From the NCBI GenBank assembly GCA_011037195.1, contig JAAEAF010003487.1, positions 57,458 through 121,457 on the forward strand: a stretch of DNA of 64,000 nucleotides, read 5' to 3'. The notes below the pieces were generated by a model, which saw only the letters and a list, made by a program, of their open reading frames with translations, searched no databases and was not told the origin of the DNA. Of this stretch, positions 31,746 to 42,300 are shown piece by piece (the first letter of the stretch is position 1; each line of letters starts with the position of its first letter). Made by a program: the position numbers and the translations under genes. Origin of the DNA: Triatoma infestans (taxonomy: Eukaryota > Arthropoda > Insecta > Hemiptera > Reduviidae).

Positions 31746-32792
31746 CTATTCATTTAGTATAAATGCTCGTGTTTTGAGGCAATTAATTGTAAAGAGGTAT
31801 AATTGTTTGATTTCATTTTCGTACCTAAAAACAAACACATTGTGGAACTGCTCCGTTGATACATTCTTAACCTGCGGTATGTACTGATTACGAAGAGATT
31901 CGTAAACCAGACAAACTACTATTAAGTGGTACAAATCTTCCGCATCCTTATGCCCGCATACTGTGCATATTTCCTTGGGTTTTATTAGGTGTGTGACATT
32001 TTTCACTGACAATTTGATCTGGTAATTGCCCGAAAGCCTCAATTGTGTGACTAGTTTCACTATACCAAATGGCAAATTCACTTCGCTAGAATATTGGCAA
32101 ACCGAACTTCTGGCAAGTAGATCGTTATAAATAGGGCTGTACTTTGCTGAGTGCATTAGTTCTAGGTCATTTAACTTTTGGGATTCCTTATATCTATTTA
32201 ATGTTCCAGAGATAGACTTTTTAAAGACTGTGGGGTCTGTTTCAAGTAGAATATCATTTGAGCCAATCAAACTCAATAAATAATCCATCTGCGAAAACCA
32301 GTTGTACTTTAACGAGGGTTTACGAGTAAAATGAATATTTTTTAGCTTCAAAAAGCACAACTTAGGTAGTCTATGGTCTTGCATTTCAAGGAGTTTGCAG
32401 ATCCAGAACAGCGCTGATTTGACCACATTATAATTGGAGTTAAGCAGATCAAATTCAGTTCGGATAAGCCAGGCAGGTGTACTTTTATTTAACGAAAAAA
32501 GCTTTTTGTAAAACTCCAGGTGCGCTTTTTCTATTTCAGATAGATATCTCAACCCCCAGATTTCAACCGCGTAAAAGAGAGTGCTCATGGAAATAGCATC
32601 ATTGACCCTACTTCTACATTCCATTGATCTAAATTTGCCCTTGCGGCATATTTCTAACACTGAGCCAACAGCAGATGAGGCCCTGGATGCGGCTAATTTG
32701 GAAGCGAGGTGGAACAAACCAGAATTTGAGAATCTAATTCCCAGGTAGTCAAAAGCTGATACAACTTCCACCTCCTCACCTAAATAATACAA
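31746..32792 (-). pseudogene. LINE ORF2, C-terminal part (thumb and zinc-binding region)
   Basis: 348 codons. It begins at the conserved YYLGEEVEVVSAFDYLGIRF (thumb) and continues with NDAISMSTLFYAVEIWGLRY and FYKKLFSLNKSTPAWLIRTE, the pattern shared with the fragments at 49055-50286 and 62636-63115. Near the end is CTVCGHKDAEDLYHLIVVC, a CX2C..HX4C zinc-binding motif typical of CR1/L2-type LINEs. One base is lost or gained in an A-run at about 32805, which separates it from the RT part. ORF2 ends at the stop at 31746. Confidence 0.82.
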
Positions 32793-32797
32793 TTTTT

Positions 32798-33304
32798 TTA
32801 TCTTTTTGGGCGGCCTTTATGGAAGTGTATAATTTTTGTCTTAACTGTATTTACTTCCAGATGATTCATACTGGCATAGTTGGCAAGGATTTCAAGCTTT
32901 TTCACTAGGTCAGATATCGATTCAGCAAAAAACGCGCTATCGTCCGCATATAGCGAAAGCAGTATATCTTTACCTGGGGAAATTGGGATGCCAGAGGCAC
33001 CTCTCGCTCTAAAGAATTCCTCTATGTCACTTGTAAAGAGGCTAAACAAGTACCCAGACAGGACTTCGCCCTGCAGCACCCCCTTAGTGACAGGTATCTC
33101 ATCGGATACAATCCCACCGCTTTTGACTCGTAATGTTGCATTATCATAGATACTTTTAAGTATCCTTATTAATTTTCCACTTATGCCCATTTGACTCAAC
33201 TTGTGCCATAGTCTGCTATGGTTCACAGAATCGAATGCCTTCCTATAATCTACAAAGATAACGAATAGATCAGATTTTCTGTAGTCCAATTTGAGTTGAA
33301 TCAT
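32798..33304 (-). pseudogene. LINE ORF2, RT palm part
   Basis: 168 codons: LFVIFVDYRKAFDSVNHSR (motif A, catalytic Asp), LRVKSGGIVSDEIPVTKGVL leading into QGEVLSGYLF (motif B), SLYADDSAFFAESISDLV (motif C, intact YADD) and KTKIIHFHKGRPK. The residues for polymerase activity are present. Frame changes lie at both ends, at about 33360 and 32805. Confidence 0.85.
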
Positions 33305-33327
33305 GGTATTTAAAACAAACAGGTTGT

Positions 33328-34098
33328 CTACACATGAGCGGCCTTTTCTAAAGCCACACTGGTTTCAGGTAAAGCAAACACACTTTCATCCCATACAATC
33401 AATCTTTCCAATATTATCTGGGTAAATATTTTTAATATACCACAAAGCAAAGAAATTGGTCTGTAGTTATCCGGCATTGTTTTATCACCTTTCTTATATA
33501 TCATAGAAACTATAGATTTCGCCCAAATATCAGGAACTTTTTCCTGTTCAAGAACTTTGTTAAAGAGGTGGACCAGATATAATTGCCAATTCTGAGGAAG
33601 GTTTTTAAAATATTCATTAGGTAGTCTGTCCTGGCCAGGCATCTTGCCACCCTTCAATTTAAACAGTGAACGTTGTAATTCCTCTAATGAAATAGGTCCG
33701 TCAAGGACTGGACAGGACACACTAAAAAACAATTCATCACCTATGTTTGCCTCTCTATAATAATTCCTAAAGTAGATCATCCATTGTTCCAAACTAACAT
33801 AATTCGAATAGATTTTCTTAGATCTGAATTTGTTTACACTACTCCAAAATAATTTACTATTTCTACAGTTACTAAGATTTATCATCAGTTCTTTTTCATA
33901 GTTATCTTTTTTCATTTTAACTAAGTTTTTATATTGCTTTTTGGAACTCATATAATCCACTTTAAGAACATCATCGTAGCCACTCTTTTTAAATAACTTA
34001 AAGTTGATTTTCATAACAATTTTGGCATTTTTACACTCCACATCATACCAGGGATGGTAATTATTATAAGTTTTATTAAAACTGATTTTCTTCTTCAA
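33328..34098 (-). pseudogene. LINE ORF2, RT fingers part and linker
   Basis: 256 codons. The linker WYDVECKNAKIVMKINFKLF precedes RT motifs 0-2: LKGGKMPGQDRLPNEYFKN, WAKSIVSMIYKKGDKT and NYRPISLLCGILKIFTQI. It ends after LPETS. In the next frame the conserved CGFRKGRSCVDNLFVLN continues, so a single-base change near 33360 separates it from the palm part. Confidence 0.85.
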
Positions 34099-34109
34099 TG
34101 AAAGGTTTA

Positions 34110-35066
34110 AAGAGTTCGCAGTTTCGTTAAGTGCAGAAACTAAATTAGTGTATAAATCATTTATATTTTGGTTAATGTTACCTACTTTAGGGGAATGTTT
34201 TAAACTGTCTGTGAATAGCGTGGCCTTCGCAGGATCCCACAGGAGTACATCCTTAGTTATTATTTCATTCGATTTATCTATTTTGGCTTTTCTTAAACAA
34301 TAGTTAAGAAATACAGTTACAGGAAGGTGATCTGAGAGCGATACATTAGATGTGACACAAAAATTGTTGATATGGTGAGCAAATTCTAGTTTACACCAGA
34401 CGAGATCAACAATACTTTGTAGTTAATAGAGGTAAAGTTACCTGGATTATCACCGGGGGATCTACCGTTAAGCAATAGAAATTGGTTACTTTCAAATAAG
34501 TCAACTAACGATTGGCCCCTATTATTGTATATAGTATCCAAGCTATTACGAGTGCCGCTAAAAAAAGTATTACTTATAAATTCCGCATCATATTGATTTA
34601 AATGGCCAACCCTGCAGTTAAAATCTCCCCCCAGGACTACCAATCTATTACGAAGTTCAGATTGAATTCTATTAAGAGAATCATTAAGGTAAGTTAGTAT
34701 GCAGTTTAAGTCAAGGGAGGGCTTAAAGTAAAATAAACCAATAATAAACACAAGGTTAGTTTCTGTTAACAGAACCTTTACAAACATCCAATATTCACAT
34801 TTTTCTAATATACTTAGCGTAAATAATTTATTATTATAGATGAATGCCAAGCCACCACTAGCTCGTCCTTTGCTCCTCTGTTTAACGGCTGGTGATACTA
34901 ACACAGAGAATTCCGACAGAGTAGAAGTTAGGCTGATGATATCCGAAGGTATCCAGGTCTCAGAAAGGCAATAAATAGTTTCCTCAGACAATGAAAGAGA
35001 ATTAAGCTTGAAGTTAGTGAAACCCTGAATATTCCAGAATACGGCAGAACACAGGGTATCTTGCAT
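34110..35066 (-). pseudogene. LINE ORF2, AP-like endonuclease part
   Basis: Starts at the Met at 35066: SAVFWNIQGF (catalytic Asn), IYCLSETWIP (Glu), ASGGLAFIYNN, LVVLGGDFNCRVG (Asp/Asn) and NNRGQSLVDLFESNQFLLLN. The frame is lost at about 34430 after GNFTSINYK. In the neighbouring frame SIVDLVWCKLEF and VSLSDHLPVTVFLNY (terminal Asp-His) continue to 34110. All catalytic residues are seen across the break. Confidence 0.83.
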
Positions 35067-35127
35067 TAGGCTATTACTTTTTGCTGAAAATTGCTTGTTG
35101 CTGACTGTGATATCTTTCTTATGATAG

Positions 35128-35850
35128 TCAGGCGGAGACTGATTTAACTGAAGAGGAACTGGGGGATTTGGGACGAAAACGAAACTGGCCTAACCGTTCT
35201 TTAATTTCATCTACTCTTTGCTTTTTCTTGACTTGTTCTTCATCAGACTGAGCACCGATCTCACCCCCATCCAGCAGCGATTCTGCCTCCTTTAAACTGT
35301 AATAGCTCCCTCTGAACTTCAACATTTTCCTAGCGTAAATTACTCTGCTATCAAGGCTCCTTAGCTTATTTATACAGTCATAAATTCTTCTTCCTTCATC
35401 CCTCTCCTCCCTAGTACGATCGTGACTCAGGCGGTAGTGTTTTTGTTGAAATAGCTCCTTTTTCTCGAATATGTTCTGCTTTAGTAAGCTGCTATTTAGA
35501 GACACCAAGATTGGTCTTGGTTCGCCTCCTCTCCCTATTCTGTAGCAATTATTGATATTCTGATCAGTTATATTAATTTCAGCATTGGCACAGACTTCCT
35601 TCACTTTATCAACAACATTTTCATTTTCAGCATTCGGCACATTATAAATAATAAAATTATTTCTTCTCAACTGCCTATTTAAGGCTTTTACTTCCTCAGT
35701 TAAACGATAATTCTGCTCCTCTAAAGCCTTGCATTTTTCTTTCATGTGTGAAAATTGTCTCACCATGTCTTCCATCAATGTTAGAGATTTTTCGACAGTT
35801 GTTTTTATTTCCTTTGTTTCATTTAAATTTCTTTTTATTTCATTCATCAA
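35128..35850 (-). CDS. LINE ORF1 protein (coiled coil plus RRM-like)
   Basis: 240 codons, uninterrupted. Residues 1-65 are a heptad-rich coiled coil (ETKEIKTTVEKSLTLMEDMV, KCKALEEQNYRLTEEVKALN). Then RRNNFIIYNVPNAENENVV starts an RRM-like domain. After it, NNCYRIGRGGEPRPILVSL and FQQKHYRLSHDRTREERDEG lead into VIYARKMLKFRGSYYSL. This is the layout of L1/CR1-type ORF1 proteins, which trimerise and coat the element RNA. The stop is 62 bases before the ORF2 start, as usual for two-ORF LINEs. The basic C terminus is FRFRPKSPSSS. Confidence 0.8.
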   Translation of the reverse strand: MMNEIKRNLNETKEIKTTVEKSLTLMEDMVRQFSHMKEKCKALEEQNYRLTEEVKALNRQLRRNNFIIYNVPNAENENVVDKVKEVCANAEINITDQNINNCYRIGRGGEPRPILVSLNSSLLKQNIFEKKELFQQKHYRLSHDRTREERDEGRRIYDCINKLRSLDSRVIYARKMLKFRGSYYSLKEAESLLDGGEIGAQSDEEQVKKKQRVDEIKERLGQFRFRPKSPSSSSVKSVSA

Positions 35851-36345
35851 ATCCTCATTTGTGAACGCCGTAATTAAATAAGTATAACAGAATTAATAAG
35901 AATATTAAATATGTAATCGAAATAAAGCTGTAAGTAACGGAAGTAGTAGTGGCTGAGCGCCGCTGCAGGTCGTAGGAAAGTTGGTGCGAGAGAGACAGAG
36001 AGTTCTCCCACTCAAGACGACTCTATGGATTACTTCGACCTCTGATTATACCAATATGAAATACAAATATGAAGTTTGTTTTTAGAATCCCCACCTCTCA
36101 CAAACTATCATGCAGTTCAAACAAAATTCAATTAATTATGACCTTGAAATGGAAGTTTTTCTTAATTTTCTCGAAATCCACTCGATGAAAAACTTTTAAA
36201 TTTCACTAATAACTACACTGATTACAAATAAAACTATCTTCGACTTTTCAACAACAAAACACTTTACACAAAAAATTTAAATTAATACAAAAGAAGAACA
36301 CAATGGCGCGATGTTAACTGTATGATAACTGAGACCAGACTCCCA

Positions 36346-36358
36346 TATTTATTTTAAT
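36346..36358. repeat. Candidate target duplication, 5' side of the 4.9-kb LINE
   Basis: TATTTATTTTAAT, identical to 31456-31468. Confidence 0.5.
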
Positions 36359-36594
36359 CATTTTAAATTATTTGTTATTTAACTCTTAAAATTATTTATA
36401 TACTTTTATCAAATCATATTAATTGCAGTTACCATTAGGATCATTCAAATTATTGTTAAAATATATTCTATTTTTATAAATTCAGTGTTAATAATTCAAG
36501 CAATAACTCTCTAAACTAACTCCCGCCTAATAGATCCCTCTTCAAGACATGTAACTTCATACCTCAGGAATCACGACAATTGATTCCACTACAC
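36359..36594. other. AT-rich spacer between LINE and Gypsy remnant
   Basis: No feature recognised. Confidence 0.35.
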
Positions 36595-37345
36595 CGCCTA
36601 CGTAAATTATGCCTGTCTATGGCTAAAGTCTTGTAAATATTCTCTACTAGAATTCTTAATTCTCTTACTTTAGATAGAGATTTTAACCAGACGGTAGGTT
36701 CGGAACATTATCAACACTTTACTCAACCGATACGCGGTATGAATCGTGACCTAAGTTCTCGGCCAAAATTGATAAAAGCTGACTGTACCCAGAAGAGTTA
36801 TGGACTGTAGTATTTAACGCGAACATAAATTCTGGTATGTATTTATCCCAATATCGAAGATCTAACTCTAAATATGTGGAGAACATTGTTTTCACTGTCC
36901 TCTTAATTCTTTCAACGGGATTGGCTTGTGGCCAGTAAGGTGGGGTTTGAAGGAATTCGATACCAAATGCGACGGCTAAGGAAATGATAGTAAGGTGAAA
37001 GGTGTCCCCAACGAGATAAGATACGTTCTTTAAAACAGTTTGTGACCGTGATGGCATTTGCCGTTCTGATGGGGATCACTTCAATCCATTTGGTAAACAA
37101 ATCTTCAAAACTTTATAGAGAATTAAATCCCCTAGTAGATAGAAGTAAAGATTCCATAATGCCTAAAGAGATAATGGCCCAAGGCGTAGACAGATTACGT
37201 GTCCCTATGAGCCCTGGTGGCGCTCGTTGCACGGGCTTATGACGCTGACAGCTGAAACAACAACGTACATAGTTGTTTACATCTCTATACATTCCCTGCC
37301 AAAAGTACTTATTCTTAATTCGGGCGTAAGTTTTTTCTCGATACC
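36595..37345 (-). pseudogene. Ty3/Gypsy integrase core remnant
   Basis: On minus: EKTYARIKNKYFWQGMYRDV with CCFSCQRHKPVQRAPP (zinc-binding HHCC end), LFTKWIEVIPIRTANAITVT (core), then TPPYWPQANPVERIKRTVKT (family: ..YHPQANG.VER.NRTLK), YWDKYIPEFMFALNTTVHNS and SLSKVRELRILVENIYK. The first catalytic Asp region is damaged by stops, and at least three frame changes are seen. Its downstream continuation is at 30725-30990, on the far side of the LINE. The upstream part (protease, RT, RNase H) is absent. Confidence 0.8.
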
Positions 37346-37597
37346 CTATTATAAGTAAAATAAATCAATCAGATAATAAGGAAAACAATACTTCCTCTTA
37401 CTTAGAGTAAAAAAGTAATCATATACAAGTACAAGACAAATATTAAAGTAAATATCGTAATAAACTAAAATGTCTTACTTCTAAGTAATTAAAATTAAAT
37501 ATAAATAGATATAATTATTTTTGTATTTATGGAGTCCGTATGCGCATCTCAGCGGTAGATGGCAAGTTACGCTTAAATACCAGCATTGATTCTGATA
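37346..37597. other. Nothing recognised (inside the Gypsy remnant)
   Basis: AT-rich. It replaces the gag-RT part expected here. Confidence 0.35.
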
Positions 37598-37735
37598 ATA
37601 ACGATATGACGCTGATCACTAGCTAAACGCTAATGAAGTTTTTTCATGCCCACTATAACTAGGGCCAACAGCAATCAGCACCGTCTATCAGCTCATTAAG
37701 GATTAAAATAGAATCCTATTACAGAACAGACAAAT
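37598..37735 (-). repeat. LTR-like block, 5' side of the Gypsy remnant
   Basis: Matches 30545-30662 in the same orientation at roughly 85% by eye. On the minus strand it precedes the integrase remnant, as a 5' LTR would. Confidence 0.6.
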
Positions 37736-37796
37736 CAAATGTAACATTACTTTGAACCTTGGATTAACAACGTCAAGTACCTGGGCATAACTATTA

Positions 37797-38470
37797 TTAT
37801 TATTATTACTATTCACGCACTCCAGGCCACCGTACCTAGCCCCAAAACCGGTGCCTATGGTCACTTGACCGTACCTACATAGTAGGTAAGGACCGTGCCT
37901 GCCATGGGGAGGCGGACCTCTTGTTATCCGTTTAGTCCCTTATAGTACCACTACTTCTCCAGCAAACTCCACAAAGTCTTTGAAATTTTTAGCACTTTTA
38001 GTCAGTTCTTTACAGTCTTCCGGCCAGTTCTCTCCTCTTCTTTTCAACTTGAATTCTATATGGATTGTTGCCTCGTCGAGGAGAGGTCACCGGAAGAGAA
38101 CGTGGTGCACTATGTCTCGTTCACCCACCCCATTCACTATTCGGCGAATCTTTCAATCCTAGCTCATAGAGCTTTGAGTTGAACTCCCCATGGCCTGTGA
38201 AGTATTGTGCTACAGTTTGGGATAGCTCCAACCATCGAGTCGACAGTCTGTGATGCAGATTCTGGAAGGACTCATATGCGGTTCTCCATTCTCTGCTTCA
38301 TCCCAGCGTCTTTGCACGTCCCAATCTCTTACTCTCGGATCTTTTTCTTTGTAAGGGCAGGAGGCGTCTGACTGAACAGCTTCTCACCATCTGCACCAAT
38401 TATTTCCTTTTTCTATGCTTGTGGGTAAGGGCCCTCATCTCTGCAAGAAGATCAAGCGGCAACACACCAC
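37797..38470 (-). pseudogene. R1-like LINE 3' end, copy 2
   Basis: Reverse complement of the last part of the element at 7210-8396. Both share CATATGAGTTCTTCC/GGAAGGACTCATATG, the WLELSQ..TQYFTGHGEF coding stretch and the terminal CTAGGTACGGTGG, ending in a (TAA)n tail (ATTATTATTATTATT on plus at 37795-37810). It has several stops. 5' truncation lies near 38470, after the region matching 7741. Confidence 0.8.
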
Positions 38471-38539
38471 CTGGGCAAAACTGTAAACAACACATTGAAC
38501 TTCCCGACCCTCATACAAGACAAAATGAATTCTGGAAAA

Positions 38540-38650
38540 ATAACTGAGACCACTCTTCCCGTCATTGAAGGTGGCAAACAATGTTTGCCGAAACGTCGGG
38601 TTTGATTAAAATAAAACACTTGAAACTGTTTTGTGTTTTTTTTTAATCTG
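38540..38650 (+). repeat. Hammerhead-like hairpin module
   Basis: TTGAAGGTGGCAAACAATG, then TTTGCCGAAACGTCGGGTTT, then TTAAAATAAAACACTTGAAA. The 7-bp stem GGCAAAC/GTTTGCC is followed by CGAAACGTC. The CUGANGA box is degenerate (UUGAAGG). Same architecture as at 28039-28073. Confidence 0.55.
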
Positions 38651-39229
38651 GAAACTGTTTGGTCGATGTATGCCGACAATCAGGTACATCATATAAATTG
38701 AATTAAATTTAGTAAATTATAATGTCAAAGTAAATCTTGTTTTGCAATACGCTTCGTTTTGTTGCAGATTACGTCACTAATTTTCACTCTCCTGATAATT
38801 AGAGCAACGAAAGTCCATTATGACACAATGTCAGTATGTGTTCTGTCTCTCTCTCTGCTCTACATTATTGCAATTTGCAAATTTTTTGTAATTATTTTAA
38901 CAGTTTTATTAGAGATTATTGTTGTTACTTTTTATTTATATTGGATTAAAACTAAATTAATTAATGTAAATTAGCCAATTAAAAAAATCTTTGAATTTTC
39001 TCTTTTGGAAGTATTCAATGCAGCAACACGTTTGGTTATTTGTTACGGAGGACAGGTGTGGGGGAGGGCCGTCAACATTTTGAGGAAGTAGAAAAGTTTA
39101 ACTTATTTTTTATAAAAAAATTATTTTCACTGCCGGTGAATACCCCTCGATATATAGCTTAACTTGAATCAGATTTTTTAACAATTTATTTCTATACACT
39201 ACAACTTTATTTTAAATATTTAAAGAAAG
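38651..39229. other. Nothing recognised
   Basis: AT-rich. No supported feature. Confidence 0.35.
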
Positions 39230-39775
39230 TGTTTGCAATGCCGAGTACAGATTGCAGAGGGGCCTGGCCCAGGAAATAATTGAACATAAAATTTATTGGC
39301 ATAAGGATAACCTAGAATTATGTAGCAAGTAAGGTATAACTTTATCAGATTACGATAATGTTAATTTAGATATTATGATCTCTAACCTTAAGACAGAATT
39401 TAGAGGTGTAATGATTGAGAAGGCTAACGGATCGTTTCCATTGTTTATACTTGACCCAACGGGAAGACGCTACATAAGTGATGCGAATAACTCAAACTTT
39501 ATGAGACTGATTTTTAAATTACGTGGGCAGTTAATCTTTCTTAATAATAATGTGATGAGGTCTGAGCAATAGACTTTGCGCCCTTTGTAATAGAGAAGAA
39601 GTAGAGGATTTGTATCACTATGTGGGTGCCTGTCCAGTCCTGACGGAATGTAGAGTTAAGTGGTTGGAGAAAAAGGTTGTCTCTTTCTGAAGTGATCTTT
39701 TTGTGATTTTTTTTGCCTTTCTGTAATTTTTTTCCCTCAGTGAATTGTATATGTAATTTTCAATAAAGCTATTCT
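39230..39775 (+). pseudogene. CR1/L2/Daphne-like LINE, ORF2 C-terminal fragment
   Basis: AEYRLQRGLAQEIIEHKIYW (about 39238-39300) and FKLRGQLIFLNNNVMRSEQ (39514-39570) are followed, after a frame change, by LCALCNREEVEDLYHYVGAC with PVLTECRVKWLEKK. The CX2C..HX4C motif corresponds to CTVCGHKDAEDLYHLIVVC of the LINE at 31746-32792. AATAAA occurs near the end (39762). It is a truncated dead fragment. Confidence 0.7.
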
Positions 39776-39944
39776 ATTCTCCTGCTTATATGTACTTTTA
39801 TTTTGTCCCACTATTTCTATATAGCACTAGAGACAGCTCCTATAACCTTGTTACCATAGGTGATAATTAAAACTGTGCGCCCTAATCCGAAAAAACCTTT
39901 CCTATTATAGGTGTCATTCACCCCACCCCCCACACACACACACC
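39776..39944. other. Nothing recognised
   Basis: Short C-rich/CA-rich patch at 39920-39950. Confidence 0.35.
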
Positions 39945-40400
39945 CCTATACGGTTTCCCCTTGATGGAACTCATATTCCAAGAAAATAGGATTTTGATGG
40001 GAGCTGCAATGGTGTTTCCATGATTCCATGCTGGTGCATGTCAAGATTCCACTGTTTCAGGGGTCTTGACATATTTGCTGGCCTCTCAGGTTGACAATAC
40101 GAACATCACTACACCCGACTGCATCCCTAACATTCACAATATACACAGGTCCTGCACAGGTGGCAGTTGTTGGCAACTACTTAGGCTAAGCATATCAATG
40201 GAAAAAATTCAATTCGTCATCATATATACGCACTAACTATTACATAACGCGCACTTGAGAGACGAAACCAAGAAAAACAAACAAGCTATAAGGATTCAGA
40301 TCACAGAAATTATATTTACATTTGCGTAATAAGAAAAATAATAAGGGTACAGGTCTCCGGCAGATATAGTTTTGCAAGACGAGACCCCCGTCGGATTCAT
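39945..40400 (+). repeat. Repeat family B copy 2
   Basis: Inverted relative to 26610-27090 and similar along the whole length. It differs by an insertion of about 60 bases around 40020-40075 (GATTCCATGCTGGTGCATGTC...). Confidence 0.75.
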
Positions 40401-40544
40401 GTTTGTGTAATCAGTAAAAGATCTCTGTGGATAAACACTCACACGACTTGCTCTCTGTCTGCAGTTATATATTTGTAACTGATAATTTTCTCCTAACATT
40501 ATCTTTATCTTTAACATTATCTTTTTAGTTGACTTTAATTTTGT

Positions 40545-41310
40545 ATCAAATTGGAGAATCTAAACTTAATAAAATAAAATTTTTGAAGAATTTATAACCT
40601 CCTCCCTCCTCCAATTTATTTAAATGAACTTCCTCAGACAAAAGTTTGAAACTAAAGTGATAGGTCTCTCAATTCATAGTTAGTATAACAAATTTAATAT
40701 AGTCCGTCGATGAATTTATCAAAAAGAGTAAAAATCTTAGAAAACTGAAATAACTTCAGTAAAAATGCAATTTTGGTTAACATAATTCCCTCAAACTCAG
40801 AATTTTGACAACATATTTAATTCTAATTAACATTAGATGATAGAATTGTATAATAAACCAAAATAACACTTTAGAGCAAACATAACCCCACCCCTTCACA
40901 AATGCACCTTAACTGAATTTTCCCATAGAAATATTTCAATTAAAAGTTGTAGCTCTTTGAGTGTGTAGTTGATATAATAGTTTAAAGAAAGTCGTTGGAG
41001 TCGTTATTGAGAAAATCACGAAAACTGAAAAAACATTCATTATAGCGGCATGGACCAATTGGTTCCCGATGACCAATTTTGACCAAAACCTTATTGTCAG
41101 GTTCCTTGGTGGAACTTAAACTAAGTATTAAGTTTGAACTTTCTGCAATTTTCGCTTTTTGAGCTATGCTGACTACACACACACGCGCGCACACGCACAC
41201 GCACACAGACCAATTTCTAAAAAGCATTTTTCAGACCCAGGTAACCTAAAACTGATATTTCCGATAAGAACTCGGTATTGAAAATTTGTCTGAAAATAGC
41301 AGGATTAAGA
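40545..41310 (+). repeat. Repeat family A, long forward copy
   Basis: One of the most complete copies. It runs from GGAGAATCTAAACTTAATAAA, through two subunits (CCAATTTATTTAAATGAACTTC.. and AATTTTCCCATAGAAATATT..), GTTTAAAGAAAGTCGTTGG, GAGAAAATCACGAAAACTG, TAAGTTTGAACTTTCTGC and TTTGAGCTATGCTGAC, to (CA)n at 41175-41210. It ends TATTTCCGATAAGAAC..GGATTAAGAGAAAG. Confidence 0.75.
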
Positions 41311-41739
41311 GAAAGAAAAAAAATGGGTTTGAGAATTCACCATTAATGATGTCGTTTCAGAGGTGACTTGGAATTTCGAGAAGAATATATTGTCTAGTAG
41401 TTCAGCACGGTAAGCCCAAAAATGGTCTTAAGAATCTCAGACTTTTATAGTTTATCTCGCCTTATCAAGTCTTTATTTTAAAATTTGATCTGAGAATTTT
41501 ACTCGCGTTGATATTCTAGTTAATTATATTCTCACAAATCGTACTTTGTTCCCTTATGTATTAGGCATTTGTATCAGGTAGATGTGAGGCAAGAAATGTT
41601 AGTCAAAGCGGTATTGCTAATTTATTTTAAAATTATTCTCTTCAAACCTATAGTGAAATATGATTATTGAATAATGAATAATTGAAATGACTAATTCATC
41701 AAAATTTCTTCCTGATTAATGAATAAATAAAAAAAAATC
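41311..41739. other. Nothing recognised
   Basis: AT-rich. Confidence 0.35.
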
Positions 41740-41961
41740 GTACGCCGCAACAGCCCATGAAGGGTTAAGACGATTTGAAAAGGGGGGCGTATGGTAAGCC
41801 CGCCGTTTAGTTCCTACCTTCGCTACCTAGGGCGCTTACTAACTATAGCTTCCCACTTTTCATCACGATGCTGGGTCAACACAGACTTTGCTCACACGGG
41901 AATCGAACCCTGAATTCTCGCACGAAATGCGAGTGCGCTAGCCACTAGACCAACGCGTGAG
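41740..41961 (-). repeat. tRNA-Glu-derived SINE
   Basis: On minus the head (41961-41890) begins CTCACGCGTTGGTCTAGTGG, with A box TGGTCTAGTGGCTAGCG, an anticodon arm CTCGC-ATTTCGT-GCGAG (anticodon TTC, Glu) and B box GGTTCGATTCC (41900-41910). It closely resembles animal tRNA-Glu in the A box, anticodon and B box. The T-stem and acceptor pairings are partly lost. A body of about 150 bases follows, with AACCCTTCATGGGCTGTTGC near its end and an A/T-rich tail. Confidence 0.75.
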
Positions 41962-42057
41962 GACTCTGAGTAATGAATAATACATACAAATGTATTCTAA
42001 TAATGTCCCATTACTGCTACAAGTGCAGCATAGGGTGCCCACGTTTACGCTGGTTCG

Positions 42058-42300
42058 ATGGAATTAAAGAAGATACCAAGGATTACTTGGGCTACCGAAT
42101 TGCAGAATATCGGGCTAACTGGTGAAAGCCCTATGAGGAGGCCAAGATCATCCGGCTGGATTGGGAGCGTCTTTGAAGAAGAAGATAAAAAAAGAAGAAA
42201 ACTTTTCTTCCACAAAGTTGAGTTGTTTAAAGTCCCATTTTATTATGATAATCAAGATGATAGACAGGATGTAGCCGAGGAAGTAAAGTGGCCAATTTAG
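42058..42300 (+). other. 80-codon open frame, not recognised
   Basis: Encodes a basic then acidic sequence with RRPRSSGWIGSV, which faintly recalls the 'RRPR.RW.D.V' end of RTE-type ORF2. There is no other support. It could be the last codons of a LINE, or chance. Confidence 0.25.

Larger units (their letters stand above)
31469..36345 (-). mobile_element. CR1/L2/Daphne-like LINE, nearly full length (4.9 kb)
   Basis: Minus order: leader (36345-35851), ORF1 (35850-35128), ORF2 with endonuclease (35066-34110), RT (34098-32798) and C-terminal Cys/His region (32792-31746), then an A/T-rich 3' end with AATAATAAAATAAA. There is no RNase H. The RT box GVLQGEVLSGYLF has Glu after Gln-Gly where most LINEs have Asp or Ser, as in the copy at 21266-24770. 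ORF2 is open apart from three single-base frame changes. It interrupts a Ty3/Gypsy remnant. Confidence 0.82.

Noticed and set aside
41890..41961. Functional tRNA-Glu gene
   Set aside because: T-stem and acceptor pairing are broken, and a SINE-like body and tail follow.
42058..42300. 80-codon ORF as a host gene
   Set aside because: No conserved domain; at most a faint RTE-like end.
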